Made by a program: the position numbers and the translations under genes. A model generated the notes under the pieces. It worked only from the letters and a program-made list of their open reading frames with translations. It made no database searches and was not told where the DNA came from. 64,000 nucleotides of DNA from Amycolatopsis coloradensis (GTDB lineage Bacteria > Actinomycetota > Actinomycetes > Mycobacteriales > Pseudonocardiaceae): positions 771,256-835,255 of the forward strand of contig NZ_MQUQ01000005.1 of NCBI RefSeq assembly GCF_001953865.1. Reading direction: 5' to 3'. Shown piece after piece: positions 51,526-60,183 of this stretch; the first letter of the stretch is position 1, and every line of letters begins with the position of its first letter.

Positions 51526-52020
51526 TCATCGCCGCATGGTCACCCTCGGCCAAGCGTCCAGCCCACAGGCGATTTCGTGGCTCCGGATGGCTCGCAGTCC
51601 CTCGGTGAGGTCGTCTTCGCCGAGCGTCACGAAGCCGAGCCGGGCGTAGTACGGCGCGTTCCACGGCACCTCGGTGTACGTCGTCAGCGTCAGCCCCGCG
51701 AGACCTTCGCGCGCGGCCCACTTCCCGGCGTGCTCGATCAGCTGCCGCCCGAGACCCCGCCGAGCGTGGTCCGGATGGACCGACACCTGCTCGATGTGGC
51801 CGTAGCCGTCGACGACCTCGGCGAGCAGGTACGCCAGCGGGCCGTCGCCGTCGTCGAGGACCCAGGCGCGGCCCGCGCTCCGGTAGGCCGCGAGGTCCTC
51901 GATCGAGGGCGGGTCGTCGTCGGCGATCGCGGCCATGCCGAGCGCGCGGAACGGTTCGCCGGCGGCCCGTTCGATGTCCTGGAGCACGGGCAGGTCTTCG
52001 AATGCGGCGAGTCGGATCAC
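51526..52020 (-). CDS. GNAT family N-acetyltransferase
   Basis: 164 aa from GTG 52020. The acetyl-CoA-binding motif QVSVHPDHARRGLGRQLIEH is in place, with VIRLAAFEDLPVLQDIERAA at the start and VPWNAPYYARLGFVTLGE near the end. It acetylates an amine; the substrate is not deducible. It stands 110 bp upstream of the small gene at 51221 on the same strand. Confidence 0.88.
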   Translation of the reverse strand: MIRLAAFEDLPVLQDIERAAGEPFRALGMAAIADDDPPSIEDLAAYRSAGRAWVLDDGDGPLAYLLAEVVDGYGHIEQVSVHPDHARRGLGRQLIEHAGKWAAREGLAGLTLTTYTEVPWNAPYYARLGFVTLGEDDLTEGLRAIRSHEIACGLDAWPRVTMRR

Positions 52021-52073
52021 GCATCGAGTTCTACCCCGCCGTCGACGGCGGCCGCCCGCGAATTACCGCCCCG

Positions 52074-52853
52074 TCAGAGGGAAAACGACGAAACGGCCCG
52101 GTGGATCCTGCCCGCGTACGACTGAAGTGTGACGATGACGTTTCGTTTCGCGTCGTCGCTGATCCGAGTCGCGGGGGCGGCCAGGCTCAGCACCGCCGGC
52201 CGGTGCCCGGTGCTCGGGATCGGCACCGAACACGACCAGACCCCGTCGTCCAGTTCGCCCCAGCTGACCGAATACCGGTTGAGACCGGCACGTTTGACCT
52301 CTTCGCGCACGCTCGGCCCGCGCCGCTGGACGATCGACGAAAGCCGCCGTTCGCGTTCGCTTTCCGGCAGCATGGCGAGCAGCATCTTGCCCGACGCGCC
52401 CGCGCCGAGCGGGACGGAATGGCCTGGCTGGAAGGTGAAGCGCATCGCGCGTTCGCATTCGACCCGGTCCGCGCAGACCGCCGCGTCGCCGAAATGCTGG
52501 AACAGCAGGACGGTCTCGCCGAGATCGCGCGCGGCCTCCTCCATCGCCGGGCGGGCCAGCCTGGCGAGGTCGTTGGCCAGTTGAGCGGCCCGCGCGAGTG
52601 GCATCACCTGGCTCGTCACGTGGTAGCGCCCGGTCTTGCCCTCCTCCAGAAGCTGGAGTTCCTTCAGCAGTGCGACATAGCGGTACGTCGTGGCGACCGG
52701 GGTGCCGATCCTCGCGGCCAGTTCGGCGACGCTGGCGTCCCAGCGCCGTTCGGAAAAGGAGAGCAGCAGTTGCAGCACCTTTCGCGAACTGCTGGCGCCG
52801 GGAGTGCGTTTCGGGGGAGCGGTGGAGTCCAGGGATCGTGCGGCAGGCGTCAT
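52074..52853 (-). CDS. IclR-family transcriptional regulator
   Basis: 259 aa from ATG 52853. An N-terminal winged helix (about 20-85; SRKVLQLLLSFSERRWDASV, GTPVATTYRYVALLKELQLL) and an IclR effector domain (about 95-255; HSVPLGAGASGKMLLAMLPE, GLNRYSVSWGELDDGVWSCS). It is divergent from the SDR at 52966, which it likely controls. A weak dyad, GACCAGGGTCTTTGGTC, is at about 52915-52931 in the shared gap. Confidence 0.9.
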   Translation of the reverse strand: MTPAARSLDSTAPPKRTPGASSSRKVLQLLLSFSERRWDASVAELAARIGTPVATTYRYVALLKELQLLEEGKTGRYHVTSQVMPLARAAQLANDLARLARPAMEEAARDLGETVLLFQHFGDAAVCADRVECERAMRFTFQPGHSVPLGAGASGKMLLAMLPESERERRLSSIVQRRGPSVREEVKRAGLNRYSVSWGELDDGVWSCSVPIPSTGHRPAVLSLAAPATRISDDAKRNVIVTLQSYAGRIHRAVSSFSL

Positions 52854-52965
52854 CTCGACCTCTCGCCGGGGCAACCACAAAGAGTCAAGAAAGTAGCACA
52901 TTGTGTGAATTGCCGACCAGGGTCTTTGGTCCACGAACAAGCGGACTTCTTGCTAGGTTTGGATC

Positions 52966-53874
52966 ATGGAAAAGCCATTGGCCGGCAAGATCGCCTTGGT
53001 CGCCGGAGCGACTCGCGGGGCCGGGCGGGGAATAGCGGTGCAGCTGGGGGCGGCGGGCGCGACCGTTTACGTGACCGGCCGGAGCACCGGTTCCCGGAGA
53101 TCGGAAATGAACCGCCCGGAGACGATCGAGGAGACCGCGGCACTCGTCGACGAGGCAGGCGGGCGCGGGATCGCGATCGGTGTGGATCACCTGGTGGCCG
53201 ACGAGGTTCGTGAGCTGGTCGCCAGGATCGACGCCGAGCAGGGCGCGCTGGACATCCTGGTCAACGACATCTACGGCGCGCCCATCGAATGGAACAAAAC
53301 CGTCTGGGAGTCCACTTTGGACATCGGGTTGCGGACGCTGCGGCTGGCCGTCGACACCCATGCCATCACCAGCCATTTCGCCATCCCGCTCATGATCAGG
53401 AATCCGGGCGCGCTGGTCGTCGAGGTCAACGACGGGACCACCGAGTACAACTCGGGGAACTACCGGGTTTCGTTCTTCTACGACCTCGCCAAGACCGCGG
53501 TGAACCGGATGGCGTTCGCGCTCGCCCACGAATTGGAACCGCATGGCGGTACCGCGGTGGCGGTCACGCCGGGCTGGTTGCGTTCCGAAGCGATGCTCGA
53601 CGCTTATCAGGTGACCGAAGACAATTGGCGGGACGCGACGAAGGTCCAGCCGCATTTCGCGATTTCTGAAAGCCCGGCCTTCGTCGGCAGGGCGGTCGCG
53701 GCGCTGGCCGGTGACGCGGAGGTGGCCCGCTGGAACGGGAAATCGGTGTCCAGCGGCGCATTGGCGAAGGATTACGGATTCACCGACCTCGACGGCAGCC
53801 GGCCCGACTGCTGGCGTTATCTCGTCGAGGTCCAGGATCCCGGCAAGCCCGCGGACGTCACCGGCTACCGCTGA
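52966..53874 (+). CDS. SDR family oxidoreductase
   Basis: 302 aa, longer than classical SDRs by a C-terminal extension. GATRGAGRGIAVQLGAAG binds the cofactor, ALDILVNDIYG follows, and the YxxxK pair is YDLAK. The usual Ser 13 residues before the Tyr is replaced by Thr (VNDGTTEYN region). VTPGWLRSEAMLDAYQV is the substrate loop. It is probably regulated by the divergent IclR protein. Its end overlaps the convergent PH-domain gene by 10 bp. Confidence 0.85.
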   Translation: MEKPLAGKIALVAGATRGAGRGIAVQLGAAGATVYVTGRSTGSRRSEMNRPETIEETAALVDEAGGRGIAIGVDHLVADEVRELVARIDAEQGALDILVNDIYGAPIEWNKTVWESTLDIGLRTLRLAVDTHAITSHFAIPLMIRNPGALVVEVNDGTTEYNSGNYRVSFFYDLAKTAVNRMAFALAHELEPHGGTAVAVTPGWLRSEAMLDAYQVTEDNWRDATKVQPHFAISESPAFVGRAVAALAGDAEVARWNGKSVSSGALAKDYGFTDLDGSRPDCWRYLVEVQDPGKPADVTGYR

Positions 53875-55388
53875 GGAGTTCGCCGCAGGAAGGGCGTGAG
53901 CAGGCCGGGAGCGGCCTGCTCCGCCAGCGCCAGCCCGGCCGATTCGCCGACGTCGACCACCTGATAGCCGCCCCGGCCCGCCGCGATCGGGGCGGTCACG
54001 GTGATCAACCCGCCGCGGCGCTGGAAGAACGAGCGGCTGACGACCATCCCGGTGACCCCCTCGCGCCGGATCGCCACCGTCGCCCGCGCCAGTGAACCGG
54101 ATCGGCTCACCAGGTACCGCCCGACGATCGCGTGGCCGAGGTTGCGGTAGCGATCCCAGCCCACGAGTGCGGCGAACGGCACCAGCCCGAGCGCGACCTG
54201 CCACATCCAGCCCGGCAGGAAATCGATCCACGCCAGGCCGGACAGCGCCGCCGCCAGGAGCAGCACGCCACCGACCGCCCGGGTGAGCCGCCGGGTCAGC
54301 GCCCGCCGCGGATGCCGGTCCAGCGGTACGGTCGCCGGGTCGAAGTTCTCTCGCAGCACCTCGGCCGCGACCTCGTGGACCCGGCCGACGGGCGCGGGCG
54401 GCAGCAGGAGACCGCCACCCTTGTCCCCGCCTTTGCCCTCGCGCAACCCGCCCGCGATCGCGGTGAGCCGCGCCCCGCCCGCGATCCGCAGCGGCAGCGG
54501 TTCCTTCACCTCGACGCCGCGAAGCCGGTCTTCTTCGATGGACACCGAACGCGTCGTGATCAGCCCGCGCCGAACGTGCAGGGTGCCTTCCGTTTCCCGG
54601 GTGAGCTTGAAGTTCCAGAACGAAAGCACGTAGCCGCCGACGGACAGCAGCGAGACGACCACCAGCAGCGCGACGGCCGCGATCACGACGATCAGCCACA
54701 CGGCGGTGTTCGCCAGATCGTCCAGGAGATCCCGCAGCGGCCCGACGTTCTCCGGGGCGATGTTCAACTGGTGCGCGAAATGCCAGACCGCGGCGAACAC
54801 CGCGCCCACCACGGCGAGCCCGGACAGCGTGAACGGCGCGTACCGGACCCACTTCCGGTCGACCTCCGCCACGACCTGCTCCGGCCGTGGCGCGGACTCG
54901 GTTTCGGCGGCGACTTCCTTGCGGTGCAGGAGAACAGTGCGCAGCCGATGTGCTTCGGTCGCACTGACGGCGTCGAGGACCAGCTGGTCGCCGCCCGCGC
55001 CCTGGACGGCCGAATTCCGTCCGGTGCCGATACGCACGGCGCTGAGGGAGAACAGGCGGTGCTTCGGTTCCGAGGTGACGTCGACCGTGCGGACGCGGTC
55101 GAGCGGGATGGCGCGATGCTTGCGCAGCAACAGTCCGGTGGTCCATTCCACCTGGCCGTCGGCGATGCGATAACGCGACGTGAGCACATGCGAGATGCCG
55201 ACGAGCACGGTCAGCGCGGTGATGCCCAGCCCGACCCACTCCCAGCCGTTGCCCCGGCCGAGGATCACCGTCCCGATCAGCACCGGCAGTGATTTGACGA
55301 CGTCGAGCACCGGCCGGATCAGCAACATCCGGCGGTCGAGGCGGTGCCACTGGTCGACGGCGGCCTCCGTCGGCGCTTCGGTGCTCAT
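53865..55388 (-). CDS. PH-domain membrane protein (YdbT-like)
   Basis: 507 aa with three bacterial PH (bPH_2) domains separated by paired membrane helices: helices near 35-65, about 180-250 and about 375-410. Segments YRIADGQVEWTTGLLLRKHR, RGLITTRSVSIEEDRLRGVE and YLVSRSGSLARATVAIRREG mark the domains. YdbS/YdbT pairs occur in many Gram-positive bacteria; the function is unsettled. It starts inside the stop of the smaller PH gene upstream (4-bp overlap). Confidence 0.85.
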   Translation of the reverse strand: MSTEAPTEAAVDQWHRLDRRMLLIRPVLDVVKSLPVLIGTVILGRGNGWEWVGLGITALTVLVGISHVLTSRYRIADGQVEWTTGLLLRKHRAIPLDRVRTVDVTSEPKHRLFSLSAVRIGTGRNSAVQGAGGDQLVLDAVSATEAHRLRTVLLHRKEVAAETESAPRPEQVVAEVDRKWVRYAPFTLSGLAVVGAVFAAVWHFAHQLNIAPENVGPLRDLLDDLANTAVWLIVVIAAVALLVVVSLLSVGGYVLSFWNFKLTRETEGTLHVRRGLITTRSVSIEEDRLRGVEVKEPLPLRIAGGARLTAIAGGLREGKGGDKGGGLLLPPAPVGRVHEVAAEVLRENFDPATVPLDRHPRRALTRRLTRAVGGVLLLAAALSGLAWIDFLPGWMWQVALGLVPFAALVGWDRYRNLGHAIVGRYLVSRSGSLARATVAIRREGVTGMVVSRSFFQRRGGLITVTAPIAAGRGGYQVVDVGESAGLALAEQAAPGLLTPFLRRTPQR

Positions 55389-55897
55389 GTCGCGTCACCG
55401 GGGGTGGCCTGCGTGGTCTTCGTGAGCTCCGCGGCCAGCGCCAGCGCGTCGGCGTGGTCGAGCCCGGCGATCTTCACCGGTCCCGCGGCCGACGCCGTCG
55501 TCACGGTGATCTTCGCCAGCCGGAACAGCTGCTCGACCGGGTCCCGCTCGATGTCGACGGTCTGGATCCGCGAGATCGGCGCGATCCGCCAGTCCTGTTT
55601 GAGCCAGCCTTCCTGGGTGTACACGGCCTCGCCGGTGACCTCCCAGCGGTGGATCCGGTAGCGCCACTGCGGCATGACCAGCAGATGCAGCGGCGCGAGC
55701 ACGCACGAGACCGTCAGCGTCACCGTGAGCCACGTCGGCGGGTCGTCGCTCGTGAACACGAACACCGCCTGCGCGCCGACGAGTATCACCCAGCCGACCG
55801 CGGCCCACACCGTCCAATACCCGATGGCGCGGCGGCTGACCCGGTTGGCGGGCGGGCGCAGACTGAGCCGTTCCGCCGGAGCTGTCTCGTCTGTCAC
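55385..55897 (-). CDS. PH-domain membrane protein (YdbS-like)
   Basis: About 170 aa from GTG 55897 (other starts up to 55939 are possible). Two membrane helices near the N-terminus (AIGYWTVWAAVGWVILVGAQ; VTLTVSCVLAPLHLLV), then one bPH_2 domain (YRIHRWEVTGEAVYTQEGWL). It makes a two-gene unit with the YdbT-like gene, the usual arrangement in actinobacteria. Confidence 0.82.
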   Translation of the reverse strand: MTDETAPAERLSLRPPANRVSRRAIGYWTVWAAVGWVILVGAQAVFVFTSDDPPTWLTVTLTVSCVLAPLHLLVMPQWRYRIHRWEVTGEAVYTQEGWLKQDWRIAPISRIQTVDIERDPVEQLFRLAKITVTTASAAGPVKIAGLDHADALALAAELTKTTQATPGDAT

Positions 55898-56044
55898 CCC
55901 TTCAGCCTGCACCACCCCGGTACCGACCGCCCACGACAACCGTCACGCTTGGATAGGATCGCGGCCACCATCGGCGGAATGGATGCCCCCCATCGGGGCG
56001 TTGCCACCTGTAGACGGTTGTACGCACGAAACCTGGAGGATCTG

Positions 56045-56968
56045 GTGGCGCTGGACCCGGAAGACCTGTACGAGGTGGACTCGGACGTCCCTGACCTCGG
56101 CGGGGCCGTGCTCCTGCACTACTTCGACGGGTTCATGGACGCGGGTTCGGCGGGCAAACTCGTCGCCGAGCAGCTCCTGAACTCCGCCGAGCACCGCGTG
56201 ATCGCGCGCTTCGACGTCGACCGCCTCATCGACTACCGCTCGCGCCGCCCCACGATGACCTACTCCGTCGACCACTGGGAGGCCTACGACGCCCCCGAAC
56301 TGGTCGTCCACCTGCTGCACGACGCCGACGGCGTGCCGTTCCTGCTGCTCACCGGCCCGGAGCCGGACCACGACTGGGAGCGGTTCTGCGCGGCCGTGCG
56401 AGCGCTCGTCGAACGCTGGGACGTCCGGCTCACCACCGGTTTCCACGGCATCCCGATGGGCGCGCCGCACACCCGCCCGCTCGGTGTGACCGCGCACGCG
56501 ACGCGGAACGAACTGGTCGGCGAGCACCGCCCGCTGCCCAACCGGATGCAGGTGCCGGGCAGCGTCGCCGGACTGCTGGAGTTCCGGTTCGGCGAGTGGG
56601 GCCACGACGCGTCCGGTTTCGCCGCGCACGTGCCGTCCTACCTGGCGGACTCGACGTACCCGAGCGCGGCACTGCACCTGCTCGGGGCCGTCGCCGAGGC
56701 GACCGGGCTGAACCTGCCGGACGGGAACCTGCGGGAAGCCTCGCACGAGGCGGAAGCCGAGATCGCCCGCCAGGTCGCCGGATCGGAGAAGGTCGCCGAC
56801 GTCGTGCGCGCGCTGGAGCAGCAGTACGACACGTTCATGGAGGCGTCCGACAAGGAGAGCCTGCTCGCGGAGTCGGTCGAGCACATGCCGACCGCGGAGG
56901 AACTGGGGACGCAGTTCGAGCGGTTCCTCGCCGAGCAGCAGAACGGTGGCGACACCCCGGAACGCTGA
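56045..56968 (+). CDS. PAC2 family protein
   Basis: 307 aa from GTG 56045, directly after GGAGGATCTG; longer frames start inside the opposite promoter. The PAC2 fold is seen in ALDPEDLYEVDSDVPDLGGA, VLLHYFDGFMDAGSAGKLVA and HGIPMGAPHTRPLGVTAHAT. In actinobacteria this family is linked to proteasome assembly chaperones and is often essential-looking, but its role is unproven. It ends in a convergent gap that carries a family A repeat. Confidence 0.88.
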   Translation: MALDPEDLYEVDSDVPDLGGAVLLHYFDGFMDAGSAGKLVAEQLLNSAEHRVIARFDVDRLIDYRSRRPTMTYSVDHWEAYDAPELVVHLLHDADGVPFLLLTGPEPDHDWERFCAAVRALVERWDVRLTTGFHGIPMGAPHTRPLGVTAHATRNELVGEHRPLPNRMQVPGSVAGLLEFRFGEWGHDASGFAAHVPSYLADSTYPSAALHLLGAVAEATGLNLPDGNLREASHEAEAEIARQVAGSEKVADVVRALEQQYDTFMEASDKESLLAESVEHMPTAEELGTQFERFLAEQQNGGDTPER

Positions 56969-57001
56969 TCGCTGGCCGCCTGCGGCGCCTCCGGTCGCTT
57001 G

Positions 57002-57060
57002 CAGTACATGAAGGCCCCCTTCCTTGCGTCTAGCGCAATGAAGGGGGCCTTCATGTACTG
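57002..57060. terminator. Family A inverted repeat, perfect copy
   Basis: Arms 57002-57022 and 57040-57060 are perfectly complementary over 21 bp (CAGTACATGAAGGCCCCC...); the loop holds TTGCG-TCTA-GCGCAA. It follows the PAC2 stop by 33 bases, in the convergent gap. Confidence 0.82.
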
Positions 57061-57206
57061 GGGGAAGGGGCCTTCACGTGCAAGCGTTGTGACTGGCGGG
57101 GCTGGTGGGTCTGTGCCGGGCCGGACAGGCCGAGGACTTGACCGGACACGGTCAGCGCGGATCGTGTTGCTACGCCTCGAACCACCCGCCAGGAAGGTTG
57201 CCCCGG

Positions 57207-57860
57207 TCAGTGGTCGATGGCCACCAGTTCCCTCGAATGCTTCGGCCGTTCGATTTCGTCGACCAGCGCTACCGCGAGATCCGCGTAGGAGAACGGCTTG
57301 GCGTCCTCCGCGCGCGGCAGCACCCGGTGGTCCCCGCTGCGATATCGGCCCGTGCGTTCGGCGTGTTCGTCGAGCATCGTGGGCGGCGGCGCGACGATCA
57401 CCCAGTCCAGTCCACCGCCGGACGCACGGAAGACTTCCAGTTCCGCCGTGTGCCCGAGGGAGAACTCGCGGTGCGCCGACGGCCAGCCCGGCTGGTCGTG
57501 GAAGGCGACACCCGGCGCGATCTCCAGCGCGGATCCGACGCCGACGACGACCAGCCGCGTGACCTCTTCCCGGCCGAGGCCGTCGATCAGCGCGTGCGCG
57601 GCGGCGGGGTAGTACTCCTGTGACGGCAGATCCGCGCGGTAGATCGAACTGATCGCGGCGTCGTGCCCGGCGGCTGCCTTCGCGACGTCGTCGGCGGACG
57701 TGACGTCGGCGGCGATCAAGGTGACCTTGTCCGCGGCGAGATCCTCGTGACGGCGGGGATCCCGGACGGCGGCGGTCACCAGGTGGCCGCGGCTCACGGC
57801 TTCGGCGACGGCCCGGCGTCCGCCGCGTCCGCCTGCCCCGAAGATGACGATCCTGCTCAT
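57207..57860 (-). CDS. NmrA-like / NAD(P)H-binding atypical SDR
   Basis: 217 aa. The Rossmann start IVIFGAGGRGGRRAVAEAVS lacks the YxxxK active site, as usual in NmrA-like and SDR_a5 proteins. Conserved parts: DVTSADDVAKAAAGHDAAIS and RLVVVGVGSALEIAPGVAFH. Such proteins act as sensors or as reductases of flavin or quinone. No operon partner is visible. Confidence 0.82.
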   Translation of the reverse strand: MSRIVIFGAGGRGGRRAVAEAVSRGHLVTAAVRDPRRHEDLAADKVTLIAADVTSADDVAKAAAGHDAAISSIYRADLPSQEYYPAAAHALIDGLGREEVTRLVVVGVGSALEIAPGVAFHDQPGWPSAHREFSLGHTAELEVFRASGGGLDWVIVAPPPTMLDEHAERTGRYRSGDHRVLPRAEDAKPFSYADLAVALVDEIERPKHSRELVAIDH

Positions 57861-58314
57861 CGTGCTCCCTTTTTCCGTGCCGGCACTCGGTCACCGGCGG
57901 CGAACGCGATGCTAGGAGCGGACCCCTCGGTTACCGCAACGAAACCGGCCCCTCGGGTGTTCTGGACCCGTTCACTCGAATGGTGCTGGTGTATCGGCCC
58001 GGAATTCGTCACCTGGCACCCCATTCAGCGCTGAAAACCTTGGGCCGATCGGCCCGCGGTACCTTCGGTGGGGGCGATTCCATGACCTTTATATGGAGGA
58101 AGTGAACCGGGTCGCCGGGGAACTGCGCGCGGAGATCGCCCGGCAAGGGGATCGCAGCTTCGACCGGGTCATCGAGTTCGAATACCTACGCCGACAATCA
58201 GGTCACCGCGCGGATCACCGGCTGGCGTCGCGTGATCCTGGCTGCTGAATCCGGCTGCGGGTGTGTCGTCCCTCCCATCACGGGAGATCGCCGTCCAGCC
58301 ACGCGTAAGACCTC
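57861..58314. other. Gap with a short orphan frame and a lone 21-bp-family repeat
   Basis: A 51-codon frame (ATG 58093 to TGA 58248) reads MEEVNRVAGELRAEIARQGD then breaks; the alternate frame continues TYADNQVTARITGWRRVILA. It looks like a broken small gene. 58275-58313 is an inverted, mostly complete copy of the left end of the 23464-23631 array (core CTTACGCGTGGCTGGACGGC on the minus strand). Nothing else was recognised. Confidence 0.5.
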
Positions 58315-58641
58315 CTAGCGCATTTCGCGGACTTCGATCGTCCCGATCGCCGCCCAGGGGTGACTTTTCGCCGCCTCGACGGCTTGTTCGCGGCTCTCGC
58401 ATTCGAGGATGGTGATACCGCCGACCTGCTCCTTCGTTTCGGCGAACGGGCCGTCGGTGAGCAGTGCCTTGCCGCCGCGGACGCGGACGGTCGTCGCCGA
58501 CTCCGGTGCGTGCAGGCCCATTCCGTTGACGCGCATACCGCGCCGCGTCATCTCTTCGCCCCAAGCCAGACAGGGTTCGGTGATGTCGGTGTCACGCGTT
58601 TCGTCGTCGACGTTCCCGCAGAGCATGAGCAGGTATCGCAC
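58315..58641 (-). CDS. YCII-related (DGPF) domain protein
   Basis: 108 aa from GTG 58641, with GGAGAAACT upstream. MLCGNVDDETRDTDITEPCL, RVNGMGLHAPESATTVRVRG and LLTDGPFAETKEQVGGITIL carry the DGPF motif. The family is a ferredoxin-like fold; many members are encoded beside ECF sigma factors, but the ECF gene with a paired DGPF protein is 2.5 kb away (61098). This copy is alone. Confidence 0.87.
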   Translation of the reverse strand: MRYLLMLCGNVDDETRDTDITEPCLAWGEEMTRRGMRVNGMGLHAPESATTVRVRGGKALLTDGPFAETKEQVGGITILECESREQAVEAAKSHPWAAIGTIEVREMR

Positions 58642-58723
58642 AGTTTCTCCTGGTGTCGCGCTGCTGGAGTTCGTGCCGCTCGCGGTCCCGTCAGGCACCG
58701 AATCCGTCGACAGCGCCCGGCCT

Positions 58724-58786
58724 CATGTGTCGCGAAAGCCACTTTCGCGACATCTGACGTCCCGAAAGTGGCTTTCGCGACACATG
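58724..58786. terminator. Family C inverted repeat
   Basis: Arms 58724-58751 and 58759-58786 pair over 28 bp with one mismatch; core GCGAAAGCCACTTTCGC. It follows the MarR gene on the minus strand and precedes the YCII promoter. Confidence 0.8.
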
Positions 58787-58826
58787 ATGGGCGGTCGGAC
58801 GCGAGCGGTATCAACGAATCGCCACC

Positions 58827-59276
58827 CTAGTCCGTGAGCCCGTCTTCGTAGGCACGCAGCGTATCGATGAACGTCCGGCGCTCGGCCGGGGTCAGCGGCG
58901 CGAGTGCCTTCTGCCAGGCGCGGGCGCCCTGCGCGAGCCAGCCGTCGATCGCGGGCCGCATCCGGTCGGTGATGCCGACGATCCGGCGCCGCCGGTCGGC
59001 CTCGTCCTCGCGCCGGTCGAGAACGTCCTTTTTGGTCAGTTCGCCCACCATCAGGCTCACCGTGGTCGGGGCGACCTCGAGCCGTTCGGCCAGTTCGTTC
59101 ACCGTCATCGGCCCGTCGAAGAGCAGGTACGACAGCAGCGACAGATGACGCGGGGCCAGTGACAGGGATTGGAGTTCATCGGGGATCTTGATCCGTTTCG
59201 CGCGTCCGACCATGCGCGGCATGAGCAGCAGCAAGGCCCGCACGGCGTCGTCGACTTCCAGGTCTTCGGTTGACAC
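58827..59276 (-). CDS. MarR-family repressor
   Basis: 149 aa from GTG 59276, with AGGAGGG upstream. The winged helix is clear: LLSYLLFDGPMTVNELAERL, EVAPTTVSLMVGELTKKDVL, DRREDEADRRRRIVGIT. It is divergent from the nitroreductase-hemerythrin gene; the 33-bp dyad between them (59295-59327) is its probable operator, so it likely represses both genes. Confidence 0.92.
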   Translation of the reverse strand: MSTEDLEVDDAVRALLLLMPRMVGRAKRIKIPDELQSLSLAPRHLSLLSYLLFDGPMTVNELAERLEVAPTTVSLMVGELTKKDVLDRREDEADRRRRIVGITDRMRPAIDGWLAQGARAWQKALAPLTPAERRTFIDTLRAYEDGLTD

Positions 59277-59294
59277 CGGGCACCCTCCTGGATA

Positions 59295-59327
59295 GCTTTA
59301 CAAGCAAAGAAGCTTTGCTTGTAAAGC
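59295..59327. promoter_or_regulatory. MarR operator: perfect 15-bp dyad with 3-nt centre
   Basis: GCTTTACAAGCAAAG (59295-59309), AAG, then its exact complement (59313-59327). It lies 18 bp before the marR start and 38 bp before the opposite gene. The TTTACAAGCAAAG...CTTTGCTTGTAAA symmetry and position are typical of a MarR box. Confidence 0.82.
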
Positions 59328-59364
59328 AAAATGGCTTTCAGGACGATGTTACCTGGGGAGAGCT

Positions 59365-60072
59365 GTGGAAACGTTGCTGATGACCACCGCGGATGCCGAG
59401 ACGGGGCGTCCGCGCACGACCCGCCTGCCTTACCGGCGGGCGGGGGACCGCTACCTGGTGGACGTGCCGGACACCGGGGCCCCGTGGGTTCGCGATCTCG
59501 GCAAGAGTCCACAAGCGACACTCGAGATCGGCGAGGTGCCGCACGCCGCCCGCGCCGTGCCGTTCGAAGGCGGTATCGCGTTGCATCCGCTCGAGATCGA
59601 CGCCGCCCGGGGCCGGGCGATCGCCGATCAGCTGCTCGTCCACCACGGCGAACTCCGCAAGGCGCTGGCGGCCGCCCGTGCCGAACTCGACGGCGCGCCG
59701 CCGTGGGAAAGGCCGGTGTTGCACCGCGAACTGCTCGGAAACTGCGTGACCTTCTGCAACGGCCTGCGCATGCACCACCTTCGCGAGGACGGGGCGTTCA
59801 CCGCGATCGAAAGGGCTCATCCCGGACTCGCGCCGGCGCTGAACCGGTTGCGTGCGGAGCATGAAACCGTGTCCCGCGCACTGCTCGCCCTCGATGATTT
59901 GCTGCAAGGCAGGGGAGAGTTCGAAAGCGCCGCGCTACGCGAGGAGTTCGAGCGAGTCGCCAAGGGGCTGGAAGAACACTTCGCCTACGAAGAAGCGAAT
60001 CTGCTCCCGGCGCTTCGTGGCGGCGGTGCGCTGGACCTGGGAACACACGGCGAGGTTACTCCGAGCGGGTGA
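59365..60072 (+). CDS. F420-type nitroreductase domain fused to a hemerythrin (HHE) domain
   Basis: 235 aa from GTG 59365. The N-terminal about 75 residues match the deazaflavin-dependent nitroreductase (DDN) split barrel: LLMTTADAETGRPRTTRLPY, then DRYLVDVPDTGAPW, though shortened. The C-terminal 120 residues are a hemerythrin-like bundle with iron-binding His residues in LRMHHLREDGAFTA, LRAEHETVSRALL and EEHFAYEEANLLPAL. A redox enzyme with an oxygen or nitric-oxide sensing half is plausible. It is probably controlled by the divergent MarR. Confidence 0.82.
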   Translation: METLLMTTADAETGRPRTTRLPYRRAGDRYLVDVPDTGAPWVRDLGKSPQATLEIGEVPHAARAVPFEGGIALHPLEIDAARGRAIADQLLVHHGELRKALAAARAELDGAPPWERPVLHRELLGNCVTFCNGLRMHHLREDGAFTAIERAHPGLAPALNRLRAEHETVSRALLALDDLLQGRGEFESAALREEFERVAKGLEEHFAYEEANLLPALRGGGALDLGTHGEVTPSG

Positions 60073-60183
60073 GAACCGCGGTGCGCCTGGCGGGCGACGG
60101 CGGTAACGAATGTCCGTTCCTGGGCGACTGATCGTTGTCCGCACCGATCGGCGCGACGCCCCCGACCGGAACAGTGAGAACCG

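Noticed and set aside
52915..52931. GACCAGGGTCTTTGGTC as an IclR operator
   Set aside because: Only a 5-bp half-site match; it fits the location but is too weak to list as a site.
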